Part shown: piece by piece, positions 17,881 through 26,813 of the stretch
Position numbering within the stretch: position 1 is the first letter of the stretch
Layout of the letters: every line of letters starts with the position of its first letter
Assembly (NCBI RefSeq): GCF_014202275.1
Contig: NZ_JACHGF010000004.1
Location: 456,928-520,927 of the forward strand
DNA length: 64,000 bases
DNA from: Rhabdobacter roseus
Lineage (GTDB): Bacteria; Bacteroidota; Bacteroidia; Cytophagales; Spirosomataceae
Direction of reading: 5' to 3'
The notes under the pieces: generated by a model
Databases searched by the model: none
Told to the model about the DNA's origin: nothing
The model's input: only the letters and a program-made list of their open reading frames with translations
Program-made: the position numbers and the translations under genes

Positions 17881-17887
17881 GTTCAAA

Positions 17888-17939
17888 TTCACCTATCAAG
17901 GCATATCTTCTTTCTCCGAGACGCTCCTTGATAGGTGAA
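17888..17939. terminator. Hairpin downstream of mscS-like gene
   Basis: TTCACCTATCAAGG (17888-17901) pairs perfectly with 17926-17939, with a 24-nt loop. There is only a weak T run afterwards, so it may be a terminator or an mRNA 3'-end stabiliser. Confidence 0.6.
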
Positions 17940-17984
17940 ATAATCTTTGGCTCAATATTAGGATTAAACATTGCCTAATTATTC

Positions 17985-17992
17985 TATTTTTG
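17985..17992 (+). promoter_or_regulatory. Candidate -7 box for the glycosyltransferase operon
   Basis: TATTTTTG fits TAnnTTTG and lies about 48 nt upstream of the ATG at 18041. A clear -33 TTTG at normal spacing is not seen. Confidence 0.4.
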
Positions 17993-18040
17993 TGGGTAAG
18001 CAGAGAATGATAATTACAAAGCTGCTTATTAAACAAAAGT

Positions 18041-19249
18041 ATGACAGACCCTCTACATGTAGGTATTATTGGTTATGGTAGTAGTAATTGGATAGCTGGT
18101 AGACTCTATATCCAAAGCCTGCTCGTTGGACAATCATTACTTGATGCCGAAAGAAAAGATAAAACGTCTTTGTTTCTGCACGAAAAAGACCATCATCCTG
18201 CGGCTTATCAGGATGTTTCGGCGCTAGTCAAAGGCATGTACCCCTTTGACTATTATTTTGGGACAAGCTTTCCTATCCTGAAAAAAAGCCTGGCGGCCGT
18301 AGAACGATGGCGCCGAAATAAACGTCCCTTCTTTCCGGAAAATAACTTGCCTATCTTATTGAAATCCAATCAAGTAGATGTCATTTTTCCTGCCAATGGA
18401 CTGCTCTCCAAAACACATTCTTCTGCCCGGCTCGTATGCTGGATTCCAGACTTTCAGCATCTCCACCTACCTCAGTTTTTTTCTTCTTCTGAACGGTTTA
18501 TGAGATCATGGCTATTTAAAAAGATGGCCCGGAAAGCGGATAAAATTATTGTGAGTAACCCGTTCAGCTACAACGATGCCTGTAGGTTAGCTCCTAAGGC
18601 AAAAAACAAATTCGAACTGCTTCCTTTTTGTATGTACCTGGGCGATAACTGGCGGAAAGAAGATCCGGAGGTCTACCGAGAGCAGTATAATTTACCCGAA
18701 AACTACCTGATGTTTCCGAGCCAATTCTGGAAACACAAAAATCATCTCATGCTTTTTGAAGCCATTCATAAACTTAAAAAGCAGGGAAAACCGGTGGTAC
18801 TTGTATGTACGGGAGCATTCCACGATTTCCGTTTTCCAGACTACGCCGACAGCCTTAAAAACTTCATTCACGAGCAGGGCCTCGAGGAAGAAATCCGTAT
18901 CTTGGGCCTGCTGCCGCGCAAGGACCAAGTACAACTGATGCGAGGCGCCAGAGCCATCGTTCAGCCGTCGTTGTTTGAAGGCTGGAGCGCCTTGCTCGAA
19001 GACTGCCGGGGATTGGGTAAAACCGTATTTGTCTCGCGCACGCCCATGCACCTGGAGCAAGAGCCCGACCATGCTTTTTTCTTTGATCCTCATTCGTCCT
19101 CTGAGTTAGCAGAGCTGATTGATCAGCACTGGGATTCGCTGCCTATGAGGGCTGACCCGGCGCGTGAGCAAATGGGAGAGCGCAAAAATATTGACGGCCT
19201 TAAAAACTTCGCTCGTCGCTTCTTAGAAATCTGCCAATCTAGCCTATAA
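18041..19249 (+). CDS. Glycosyltransferase, GT-B fold (GT1/GT4-like)
   Basis: 402 aa. The C-terminal half has the GT-B donor-binding pattern: MFPSQFWKHKNHLMLFEA, VLVCTGAFHDFRFPDY, IRILGLLPRKDQVQLMRGA and PSLFEGWSALLEDCRGLGK, the last being the EGWS-type nucleotide-sugar motif. The N-terminus begins with an acceptor-domain strand (HVGIIGYGSSNWIAGRLY). The enzyme probably adds a sugar to a surface polysaccharide or lipid, in the cytoplasm or at the inner membrane. The sugar cannot be told. It is 3 bp from the downstream methyltransferase, so the two form an operon. The codon use is more AT-rich than in the flanking housekeeping genes, which hints at horizontal acquisition. Confidence 0.85.
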   Translation: MTDPLHVGIIGYGSSNWIAGRLYIQSLLVGQSLLDAERKDKTSLFLHEKDHHPAAYQDVSALVKGMYPFDYYFGTSFPILKKSLAAVERWRRNKRPFFPENNLPILLKSNQVDVIFPANGLLSKTHSSARLVCWIPDFQHLHLPQFFSSSERFMRSWLFKKMARKADKIIVSNPFSYNDACRLAPKAKNKFELLPFCMYLGDNWRKEDPEVYREQYNLPENYLMFPSQFWKHKNHLMLFEAIHKLKKQGKPVVLVCTGAFHDFRFPDYADSLKNFIHEQGLEEEIRILGLLPRKDQVQLMRGARAIVQPSLFEGWSALLEDCRGLGKTVFVSRTPMHLEQEPDHAFFFDPHSSSELAELIDQHWDSLPMRADPAREQMGERKNIDGLKNFARRFLEICQSSL

Positions 19250-19252
19250 TCT

Positions 19253-20140
19253 ATGTCGCTGATTAAAAATCCCTTCGGTAAATCCAATCTCTTGGTATGG
19301 AGAACAGAAAGTATATTCTTTAATGAGGAGCGAAGGAAGCTAGCGGGCGAATGGAACTTGTTGAGATTCACCGCACTGCCTTACCCCAAAGAGCCCCATT
19401 TAACCAATAGCTCCCTAAAGGGCAAGCTTCCCTACCCAGACCATTGCTTTGATTCTGTGTATAGCTTCCATGTCTTTGAGCATCTCTCGTATGAGGAGGG
19501 CATTCACGCGCTGAGAGAACTGCACCGGGTACTTAAGCCCGGTGGAATTTGCCGCATCTCTACCCCCGACCTGGAATTTTTTGCCCGGGAGTACGTTCAG
19601 CAGCTGGATGTTCTTGATCAGGAAGGAACCGATGCCCGGCAGGATTTCCGCTACGAGTGGTCGTGCCTGAACGTGATCGACCAAGCCGTACGTAAAAAAT
19701 CGGGAGGCCGTATGGCTGAGGTACTGAGAGCCAATAACGTAGATAAAACCTACTTGAAATATCTAAATGGCGATTCGCTGAATTTTGTGGTAGATCCCAA
19801 CCACAAGCAAAGCATGGACTCGCCCCGTCGGCCTACCTATTTTGATGGCTCCCCGGCTCCTCTTGTTTTCAGAATGCAAAAGCTCGTTTGGGCGGTAGTA
19901 CGGCGGGTACTTCTCAGGCTATCGCCGGGCCTGGACGTAGAAATCCAGAATGAGCGCAATCGCTGGCTCTACGACCGGATCTCACTGGCTAAGGTATTTA
20001 AAGCGGCGGGCTTCTCTGAAATAGCGATTCAGGAATATAATACCTCCCAAATAGAAGACTGGGAGCGGTACGACTACGATTCATCCTTATTTGGAAAGTA
20101 CCCCCTAGAACCTTCGCTCTTCATGGAGGGAAAGAAATAG
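19253..20140 (+). CDS. SAM-dependent methyltransferase-like protein (class I, reduced N-terminus)
   Basis: 295 aa. The region FDSVYSFHVFEHLSYEEGIHALRELHRVLKPGG followed by ISTPDLEFFAREY matches motifs II-III and the post-I loop of type-11 methyltransferases often found in glycan clusters. The usual motif I glycine loop (LNLGCG type) is missing at the N-terminus; in its place is WRTESIFFNEERRKLAG followed by NLLRFTALPYPKEP. The protein may bind SAM in an altered way or be a non-catalytic relative. It starts 3 bp after the glycosyltransferase stop and should be cotranslated, so a modifying role on the same glycan is likely. Confidence 0.7.
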   Translation: MSLIKNPFGKSNLLVWRTESIFFNEERRKLAGEWNLLRFTALPYPKEPHLTNSSLKGKLPYPDHCFDSVYSFHVFEHLSYEEGIHALRELHRVLKPGGICRISTPDLEFFAREYVQQLDVLDQEGTDARQDFRYEWSCLNVIDQAVRKKSGGRMAEVLRANNVDKTYLKYLNGDSLNFVVDPNHKQSMDSPRRPTYFDGSPAPLVFRMQKLVWAVVRRVLLRLSPGLDVEIQNERNRWLYDRISLAKVFKAAGFSEIAIQEYNTSQIEDWERYDYDSSLFGKYPLEPSLFMEGKK

Positions 20141-20285
20141 CAAAAAGATAAGTGGAGTAAAGGAGCATTCGTACAGAAAAAATTAGCCATAAGCATGAGA
20201 GTAAAGGTACTTGTAAAACGAGTGAAGTATGAGCATACCTTAAGGAAGGAAATTCGATGCTTAGGGACGGATATTATGTTGATGC

Positions 20286-21287
20286 CTACTGAGGATTGGC
20301 CAAAGACTGGTAAAAATCGGCCAGGATCTCGTCCTTTTTAAAATTCTCCCAGATCACTATTTTCTTCGGGTTGTTGGTGGGAAGTACCCAGCGGTTGCCG
20401 GTGAGGGTAGGGGCGGGTACTTCGGTGCGGTCGGCCCAGGTCGGATTTTTCACAATGGCCACGGCGGCCATGTCGTACAGCGCGCGCGACGGCGGACTGC
20501 CGTGCAGGTCGATGTGCGAAAACAGGTCGACGGCGTAGTCGCCGAAGGTGGTGAAAGCGTTGCCGTGTCGGCCGGTTACAGGGCGAGGTACTTTTAGGCC
20601 TTTCCCCTTGATGTTGGCCTCCACGTCGGCGGGGGTGACCCGCACGGCCGCCGTACCGCTGGGCTTGCCATTGCGCACTACCACCATTTCAAAAGGCGCC
20701 GCCGAGTGCACCACCGGATTCACCGAGGTTGTGTCGTCGTCCAGGTTGTACTCGCCGGGGTCGGGGTAGTTAGAGCCCAGCCATACAATCCGTACTTTGT
20801 CCGCAATATCCGGGGCTTTTTTCAGCGCCAGCGCTATGTTGGTGAGCTTCCCGATGGGCAGCAGTACCAAGGGGCGGGCGTCGTTGGCGCGGGCTTGTTT
20901 AATAATGAAGTCAACGGCTTCATGGCCGTCGTAGGTACTTTCGTTTAGGTGGTTTTGGATGTCGGCGTAGCGGCCTTGCGCACCTTTGTAAATCTTCACG
21001 TCGCCATAAGCTCCGCACAGCTGAAGTACCCGCACGGCTTCGTCGTAGTGGCCCTGGATGTTCCCGCCGTTGCGGGTGCTATTGACCGTAATACCTTCGA
21101 TGTCAAAGACCTGTCGGTTAAATAATGCGTAGGCCAGGGCGTGCTGGTCGTCGAGCTCGTTGTTGGCGTCGGTGTCGATGATGAGCCGAATTTTGCTGGT
21201 TTTCGAAGCGGCAGTTTTCTTCGTTTGGCCGGACGAAGCGCAGGCCAGCAGCACGAGCCATAGACCGCCGAGGAGTAGGTATTTCAT
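20286..21287 (-). CDS. Exported nucleoside hydrolase (inosine-uridine preferring family)
   Basis: 333 aa with a lipoprotein-type signal (MKYLLLGGLWLVLLACASS). The mature part carries the family's calcium-binding motif as IIDTDANNELDDQHAL, plus GHEAVDFIIKQA, VLLPIGKLTNIALALKKAPD and IVWLGSNYPDPGEYNLDDDTTSVN. Nucleoside hydrolases split ribonucleosides into base and ribose. The lipid anchor places this one outside the cytoplasm. It is the last gene of a three-gene run with a permease and ribokinase, which fits hydrolysis outside, uptake of ribose, and phosphorylation inside. The base preference is not visible from sequence. Confidence 0.88.
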   Translation of the reverse strand: MKYLLLGGLWLVLLACASSGQTKKTAASKTSKIRLIIDTDANNELDDQHALAYALFNRQVFDIEGITVNSTRNGGNIQGHYDEAVRVLQLCGAYGDVKIYKGAQGRYADIQNHLNESTYDGHEAVDFIIKQARANDARPLVLLPIGKLTNIALALKKAPDIADKVRIVWLGSNYPDPGEYNLDDDTTSVNPVVHSAAPFEMVVVRNGKPSGTAAVRVTPADVEANIKGKGLKVPRPVTGRHGNAFTTFGDYAVDLFSHIDLHGSPPSRALYDMAAVAIVKNPTWADRTEVPAPTLTGNRWVLPTNNPKKIVIWENFKKDEILADFYQSLANPQ

Positions 21288-21308
21288 GGGGTAGTTTAAA
21301 GAAAAAAG

Positions 21309-22304
21309 TTAGCGGGCGGCGATCAAAGTACCTAGCCCGAGAATGTAACAGATCAGCATGGCGTTCAGGATTAGGGAAGTACCCTTGGGCGCATTCCGGA
21401 ATTCTTTCCAGATCAGGATGCCCCAAAGCGCGGCCACCACGGTAGCGCCCTGCCCCAGGCCGTACGAAATAGCCGGACCAGCCTGGTCGGAAGCCCAAAT
21501 GCTGAAGCTCATGCCCAGGCACCAGATGGCCCCACCCAGTATGCCCATCAGGTGGTTCCGGGAGGTACCTTGGAAGTACTGCCCGTAGCTTACGGGCGAG
21601 CCTTCGATGGGTTTTTTCATGAGGATGGAGTTGAACAGGAAATTGCTCAAAAGTACCCCTATCGAGAAAAAGAAAACGGCCGTGTAGGGGCTGAGCTTTC
21701 CGGCCTCGGGTACCGTGAAGTTGGGAAACATAGACGCCGCCACAAACCGGTAAAAGAAACCCATCAGTACCCCCGCCGCCACCGAAAGCAGTAGGCCACG
21801 GGTAGATACGCCACCGGCCTGGCTGGCGGTGCGGCGGTAAGCGTAGGCGTTGAGCAGGATGGCGGCCACGATGAGCGCCACGCCCAGAAACAGCAGCGAA
21901 GCGTTGCCCACGGGGTTTTCGAGGTAGTTGACCACCACCCCCCACGCCAGCGCAATGCCAATGCCCACCGGAAACGCCACCGACATGCCCGCTACGGCAA
22001 TGGCCGCCACCAGCAGGATGTTGGCCGCGTTGAAGATGACCCCACCCAGCATGGCCTGGCCGATGGCACTACCGCTGGCCTGGCGTAGGTCGGCCAGGAA
22101 GGGGCGGCCTTCGGTACCGGTACTTCCGGCGGTAAAAGCCAGGATACTAGCGAGCAACACGATGCCAATGACGTAGTCCCAGTAAAATAGCTCGAAGCGC
22201 CAGGTACCCGCGGCGAGCTTCTGGGTGTTGGCCCAGGAGCCCCAACAAAGCATGGTTACTACGCAGAAAATAACCGCTGTGCTGTAGTTTTCAATGATGA
22301 ACAT
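21309..22304 (-). CDS. GRP/ureide-permease-like sugar or nucleoside transporter (10 membrane helices)
   Basis: 331 aa, almost entirely hydrophobic, with about ten membrane helices in two five-helix halves. The first segment (STAVIFCVVTMLCWGSWANTQKL) resembles the drug/metabolite transporter superfamily branch that includes glucose/ribose porters (GRP) and plant ureide permeases. Further conserved-looking parts are GVIFNAANILLVAAIAVAGM, VAFPVGIGIALAWGVV and GAIWCLGMSFSIWASD. It lies 5 bp after the ribokinase and 21 bp before the nucleoside hydrolase, so ribose or nucleoside import is the natural guess. Assignment to GRP versus ureide permease is uncertain. Confidence 0.75.
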   Translation of the reverse strand: MFIIENYSTAVIFCVVTMLCWGSWANTQKLAAGTWRFELFYWDYVIGIVLLASILAFTAGSTGTEGRPFLADLRQASGSAIGQAMLGGVIFNAANILLVAAIAVAGMSVAFPVGIGIALAWGVVVNYLENPVGNASLLFLGVALIVAAILLNAYAYRRTASQAGGVSTRGLLLSVAAGVLMGFFYRFVAASMFPNFTVPEAGKLSPYTAVFFFSIGVLLSNFLFNSILMKKPIEGSPVSYGQYFQGTSRNHLMGILGGAIWCLGMSFSIWASDQAGPAISYGLGQGATVVAALWGILIWKEFRNAPKGTSLILNAMLICYILGLGTLIAAR

Positions 22305-22309
22305 AGGGT

Positions 22310-23248
22310 TTATGAATTAGGATGAGCAAGAAAGGGTACCTGATCTACTTCCTGGCGCTGGGGCATGGAGGCTTGCGCGCCCAGGCGGGTCACGCTGATG
22401 GCGGCGGCCCGGCAGGCAAAAGCCGCGGCTTCGTCCAGGGGTAGTTGTTCGGAAAGGGCCACGACCAGCGCGCCGTTGAAGCAGTCACCGGCGGCCGTGG
22501 TATCGACGGCCTGCACCGCCGGGGCGGAAATCATCCGGGACACATCATTGGTCAGTAGGTATACACCCCGCGCACCCAGCGTAATGATGACGTTGTCGAC
22601 GCCCTGCTGCCGCAGCCACTCGGCGGCACGCCGGGCCGACGCTTCGTCGCGTACCGGAAGGCCCGTTAGTAGCTCAGCTTCGGTTTCGTTGGGCGTGATG
22701 AGGTAGAGGCCCTGGAGTAAGTCGGGTGGAAGTACCTGCGCCGGAGCCGGGTTAAGTACCACCCGCAGGTTTTGGGCGTGGCTTTGCCGGATGGCCGCCG
22801 CGACCGTATCCAGCGGAATCTCCAGCTGCAGAAGTACCAGGGCAGAAGCCGGCAACTCTGCCAGGGCGGGCGCTACGTCGGCGGCTTGTAGGCTGGCGTT
22901 GGCACCGGGCGCTACGGCAATGCAGTTTTCGCCCCGCGCGTCTACGTTGATGAGCGCCACGCCGGAGGGCAGATCCGGGTCAACGAGCACGTAGGTGGTG
23001 TCTATTTTTTCGCGCTGAAACTGCTCGATGGCCTGCCGCCCGAAAAGGTCGTTACCCACCTTGGTCACAAACTGTACCTGCCCGCCCAGGCGAGCGGCCG
23101 CTACGGCCTGGTTGGCTCCTTTGCCGCCGGGATTCATCAGAAAAGTACCTCCCATCACCGTTTCGCCGGGGGCGGGTAGGTGCTCCGCCCGCACCACCAT
23201 ATCCGTATTGGAGCTGCCAATAATGCAGAGGGTACTTGCTGTTGCCAT
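22310..23248 (-). CDS. rbsK: Ribokinase (PfkB family)
   Basis: 312 aa, standard ribokinase length. N-terminal substrate motifs are IGSSNTDMVV and GGTFLMNPGGKGANQAVAAARLGG; the PfkB signature with the catalytic aspartate and anion hole is VDTTAAGDCFNGALVVAL; NPAPAQVLP and TPNETEAELLTG are typical of ribokinases. It phosphorylates ribose at O-5 so it can enter the pentose phosphate pathway. It is the first gene of the salvage operon with a permease and an exported nucleoside hydrolase. A -7 box lies about 20 nt upstream. Confidence 0.92.
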   Translation of the reverse strand: MATASTLCIIGSSNTDMVVRAEHLPAPGETVMGGTFLMNPGGKGANQAVAAARLGGQVQFVTKVGNDLFGRQAIEQFQREKIDTTYVLVDPDLPSGVALINVDARGENCIAVAPGANASLQAADVAPALAELPASALVLLQLEIPLDTVAAAIRQSHAQNLRVVLNPAPAQVLPPDLLQGLYLITPNETEAELLTGLPVRDEASARRAAEWLRQQGVDNVIITLGARGVYLLTNDVSRMISAPAVQAVDTTAAGDCFNGALVVALSEQLPLDEAAAFACRAAAISVTRLGAQASMPQRQEVDQVPFLAHPNS

Positions 23249-23721
23249 AGAGTTGCTCTTTTTAAACCAAAAATATCCCGAATATTTTATACAAATTCAC
23301 CAATAAAAGTACCTTTTAGCTAGTTCTAAGGTACTTTCAATAGCGCTCTTAAGGGTACTTTCTGACTTTTTAGTCATGAATTCCCTTGGGAAAGGTACTT
23401 TGTAAATAAGCCAAGTAGCTATTTCTACTAAGTCTATCTACCTTTTTATTTTCTGTGGCTTGGCTCCTCAAAATCCTCAAGAGGTACTTTCGACAAGCAG
23501 GTACTTTGGCCATCGGCAACAAAGGTACCTACCACTTTGGGCGCAAGCGGAGGGTACTAAAAGTGGTGGCCGAGGTGTTCGTTTTTGCGTAGCCCTGTCC
23601 GGAATTGAACGTTTTATAATTCATAAAATACTGATAGTGAGCTCCTAGTTCTTTTGGTACATATTTTGAGCCTCTACCAAAGTACCTTGATTTTTTGACT
23701 TCCATACTAAACAAAGCCGCC
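23249..23721. other. Intergenic region rich in GGTACTTT words (473 bp)
   Basis: Contains the ribokinase promoter on its left side. Between 23281 and 23700 there are ten GTAC sites in 420 bp, five of them in the form GGTACTTT. A frame from about 23445 to 23590 reads coding-like (TLAIGNKGTYHFGRKRR) but has no clear start and matches no family I know, so I do not call a gene. Confidence 0.5.
23268..23275 (-). promoter_or_regulatory. Candidate ribokinase operon -7 box
   Basis: On the minus strand TATTTTTG fits TAnnTTTG, with a TTTG about 16 nt upstream. It would give a leader of roughly 15 nt before the rbsK ATG at 23248. Confidence 0.5.
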
Positions 23722-26097
23722 ATGCTACTCAACTACCTCAAAATCGCCCTGCGCAGTTTATGGAAGCACAAGCTGTTTTCATTCATCAATGTGATAGGCT
23801 TAGGGCTGGCCATGGCGTTTTGCTTCATGCAGCTCATTCAGGTACAGAGTAGTTTTGAAAAAGACACCTTTCATCCTTACGCTGACCGCACCTACCGCAT
23901 CATCACCGACGCCACCGGTACCGATGGCACCAAGCACAGCCTGGCTTCCACGCCTTTTCCGCTGGGTGAAAAGCTGAAGCAGGAGCAAAGTAGCATTGAG
24001 AAGTCGGTGCGCGTGATCCGGGCGTTTGGGGGTAGTTTTAGCAATGGCGCCAAGTCGTTACAAGCCAGCGGTCTCTACGCCGACCCGGCCTATTTCGAGG
24101 TTTTTGGTTTTAAGCTGGCTCACGGAAAGCCCGCTGTGGAGCCTCGAACGGTGGTACTCACGCACGAAACCGCCGAGCGCTTTTTCGGGACGGCTAATCC
24201 GGTGGGGCGTACGCTCACGCACCGGGAGCTGGGTACTTTCACGATTGTGGGGGTTTTTGCGCCCTTAGGAAAACATCAAACGCACCTCAAGTCGGATATG
24301 GTGGTATCGATGGCTACCTTCCCGCTGCTGCACCCCGAGCGACAGCCCGACAGCTGGCTCGACTACAACACCTATACTTTTGTACTCCTCACTAAAGGTA
24401 CCCCGCCGCAGGCGCTGGATCGGGCGCTGGCCGCAGTGGCCCAGGAAAGCAACCAGCGACTGAACGTTAAAGACCTCAAAGGACACGCCTTTCGGAGCCA
24501 GGCGTTGGGGGACATTTCTCCCGATTTTGAAAATCTGCTCAACAATCCTTACGTGGAGCCCATCTGGAAAATCGGCGTCAGTTTGCTCATTCCGTTGGTC
24601 ATTATCCTGCTGGCCAGTTTCAACTACGTCAATCTTACCCTGACGCGCTCACTGAGCCGGGCGCGGGAAGTGGGCGTACGGAAGGTAGCCGGGGCGAAGC
24701 GCTGGCAGTTGGTCAATCAGTTTTTGGTAGAGAGCGTCATTGTGGCTTTCCTGGCCTTGGTTGTTGGGTACCTGGGCTTGCTGTTTATGAAGTCTTACGT
24801 GCAGGTACGCTGGCTGACGTGGGAAGTGCTGAATCCGCAGCTGCTGTGGCTCACCTTCCTGGGCTTCACGCTGGGAGTAGCCCTTTTGGCGGGCTTCTTA
24901 CCGGCCCGGATTTTGGCCTCTTACCAGCCGGTACAGGTACTTAAAGGTACCTTGGCTCCGGTGAGTGTAGGAAAAGTCAATTTTCGCAAGGTACTTACGA
25001 TTATCCAATTTGTGGTCGCACTGGCGCTTATGACTTTTACGGGTATCATGAACAGCCAGTTTGAATACATGGCTACCGACAATCAGAACTTCAACCGCAA
25101 GAATATCCTGAATATTCCGCTGGCAGCCGGGAGCGACTTCCGCTTGCTGGCCAACGAAATGAGCAAAGAAGCGAGCGTGGAGCGCGTGGGACTTACGTCA
25201 GCTCCTTTTAATGAAGCAGCCGGAAAAGGAGAGCTTCGTAAAGTGGGCCCGGCAGGCCAGGAGCAACCGGCCAAAGAAACGTATCTCTACGCCACGAATG
25301 CTCCTTTTATCGAAAATATGCAGCTGACGTTTGTGGCCGGTACCAACCTACCCCCGACGGCCGACACAACGGTGCATTTTGTGGTACTTAACGAAAAGGC
25401 GGTGAATTCGTTGGGCTGGAATAACCCTCAGGAGGTAGTGGGACAAACGCTTTTGCTGAACCAAACCGAAGTTCTGGTAGCCGGTGTAGTGAAAAACTTC
25501 TGCTTCATGCGCTACGAACTACCCGTCGCGCCATTGGTACTGGGCTATGATCCGAAAGAGATAAAGGTACTTTCGCTCCAAATTACCGACGGAGCCAACC
25601 AAGAGCACGTGACGGCATCGCTGGCTAATATCTGGAAGCGGTACCAGCCGCACGACTCCTTCGTGTATTCCTGGTACGAGGAGCAGCTCTACGACGATTA
25701 TAGCCAGGGGGGCGACCGAAAACTAACCGGGCTCATGATCCTGATCGTGTTTGTTATTGCCAGCCTGGGGCTGCTCGGCATGGTGACTTACACCACCGAA
25801 AAAAGAACCAAGGAGGTCGGCGTCCGGAAAGTACTGGGGGCGAGCGTTGCCCAGATCATGGGCCTGTTGTCGGGTACTTTCGTAAAAATGATCCTCATTG
25901 CCGCGGCCATCGCGCTGCCGCTGGGGTACTTTCTGGGATCCCTTTTCCTGACTATTTTTACCTACCGGGCCAGCCTGGGCCCCGGAGTATTCCTGACCTG
26001 CCTGGGAAGCCTCCTGGCTATTGGCCTGCTGACCATTGGCCTCCAAACGTACAAGGCCGCCCTCACCAACCCCGCCGATACCCTGCGCTCGGAGTAA
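23722..26097 (+). CDS. MacB/FtsX-type ABC transporter permease (fused duplicate)
   Basis: 791 aa from the ATG at 23722, chosen because it begins the conserved Bacteroidota start (MLLNYLKIALRSLWKHKLFSFINVIGLGLAM). The architecture is membrane helix, MacB periplasmic core, three helices (around SLLIPLVIILLASFNYVNLT), a second periplasmic core, then three more helices (LMILIVFVIASLGLLGMVTY with KEVGVRKVLGAS). Each half has the FtsX coupling motif (AREVGVRKVAGAKRWQL and KEVGVRKVLGASVAQIM). Such proteins act as mechanotransmitters or exporters with a separate ATPase, which is not adjacent here. The substrate is unknown. A short inverted GTAC repeat follows the stop. Confidence 0.85.
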   Translation: MLLNYLKIALRSLWKHKLFSFINVIGLGLAMAFCFMQLIQVQSSFEKDTFHPYADRTYRIITDATGTDGTKHSLASTPFPLGEKLKQEQSSIEKSVRVIRAFGGSFSNGAKSLQASGLYADPAYFEVFGFKLAHGKPAVEPRTVVLTHETAERFFGTANPVGRTLTHRELGTFTIVGVFAPLGKHQTHLKSDMVVSMATFPLLHPERQPDSWLDYNTYTFVLLTKGTPPQALDRALAAVAQESNQRLNVKDLKGHAFRSQALGDISPDFENLLNNPYVEPIWKIGVSLLIPLVIILLASFNYVNLTLTRSLSRAREVGVRKVAGAKRWQLVNQFLVESVIVAFLALVVGYLGLLFMKSYVQVRWLTWEVLNPQLLWLTFLGFTLGVALLAGFLPARILASYQPVQVLKGTLAPVSVGKVNFRKVLTIIQFVVALALMTFTGIMNSQFEYMATDNQNFNRKNILNIPLAAGSDFRLLANEMSKEASVERVGLTSAPFNEAAGKGELRKVGPAGQEQPAKETYLYATNAPFIENMQLTFVAGTNLPPTADTTVHFVVLNEKAVNSLGWNNPQEVVGQTLLLNQTEVLVAGVVKNFCFMRYELPVAPLVLGYDPKEIKVLSLQITDGANQEHVTASLANIWKRYQPHDSFVYSWYEEQLYDDYSQGGDRKLTGLMILIVFVIASLGLLGMVTYTTEKRTKEVGVRKVLGASVAQIMGLLSGTFVKMILIAAAIALPLGYFLGSLFLTIFTYRASLGPGVFLTCLGSLLAIGLLTIGLQTYKAALTNPADTLRSE

Positions 26098-26107
26098 ACG
26101 GAATGAA

Positions 26108-26127
26108 GGTACTTTTGCTAAAGTACC
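26108..26127. terminator. Short GTAC hairpin between convergent genes
   Basis: GGTACTTT (26108-26115), a 4-nt loop, then AAAGTACC (26120-26127). It lies between the permease stop and the convergent esterase stop and overlaps the last codons of the latter. The stem is short, so function as a terminator is uncertain. Confidence 0.4.
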
Positions 26128-26813
26128 CCTTCCAGTACCTCCCACACGTTGTCGGCCACGAGGCGGTGGCCCTCGGCGGTGGGGTGGATACCGTCCTGGA
26201 GGTTGAGCCGGGCCTCGCCGCCTACGCCTTCCAGTAGGAAGGGGATCAGCGTGAGGTTATTCTTTTGGGCTAGCTCGGGGTAGAGGCGGCTAAACTCCTG
26301 GGTATAGGATTGGCCCAGGTTGGGCGGAATCTGCATCCCCGCCAGGACGATTTTCGTCTCGGGGTACTTGGCGCGTACTTTATCAATAATAGCCTGTAAA
26401 TTTTTTCGGGTTTCCTCGAGCGGAATGCCGCGCAGGCCGTCGTTGCCGCCCAGCTCCAGCACAAAAACTGCCACCGGTTGCCGAAGTACCCAGTCGATGC
26501 GCCCGTTGCCCCCGGCGGAGGTTTCGCCGCTCACGCCCGCATTCACGACGGTATAGGGTAGTTTGAGCGAGTCGATGCGCGCCTGGATCAGGGCCGGAAA
26601 AGCTTCGCTGGGGTCGAGGCCGTAGCCCGCCGTGAGGCTATTGCCAAAGAACAAAATCGTTTTCTTGGTACTTGCCGAGGTACTTGTGTCGCGCGCGGAG
26701 GTACTGGAGGCTTCCTCGTTGGTAGAGGATTTATCGTTGTTACAGGCCAGGAGCATACCCAGCGCCAGGCTCAACCAGATCGATAGGTAGGTAGTTTTGG
26801 TTTTAAAATTCAC
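26118..26813 (-). CDS. GDSL/SGNH-family arylesterase / TesA-like lipoprotein
   Basis: 231 aa with a lipoprotein signal (LSLALGMLLAC) and a low-complexity Ser/Thr linker. The SGNH hydrolase blocks are in order: block I with the nucleophile serine in FFGNSLTAGYGL, block II around VSGETSAGGNGR, block III in ELGGNDGLRG, and block V Asp-His in DGIHPTAEGHR. These match TesA-type acyl-CoA thioesterase I/lysophospholipase L1. The start appears to be GTG at 26813; there is no ATG before the lipobox. It is divergent from the ABC ATPase and permease that follow, reproducing the tesA/ybbA-ybbP arrangement of enterobacteria. An envelope lipid esterase role is inferred. Confidence 0.88.
   Translation of the reverse strand: MNFKTKTTYLSIWLSLALGMLLACNNDKSSTNEEASSTSARDTSTSASTKKTILFFGNSLTAGYGLDPSEAFPALIQARIDSLKLPYTVVNAGVSGETSAGGNGRIDWVLRQPVAVFVLELGGNDGLRGIPLEETRKNLQAIIDKVRAKYPETKIVLAGMQIPPNLGQSYTQEFSRLYPELAQKNNLTLIPFLLEGVGGEARLNLQDGIHPTAEGHRLVADNVWEVLEGVL

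Noticed and set aside
20197-20340. Short plus-strand frame (about 48 codons) overlapping the end of the nucleoside hydrolase gene
   Set aside because: Most of its length overlaps the well-supported gene on the other strand or AT-rich spacer; no family match.
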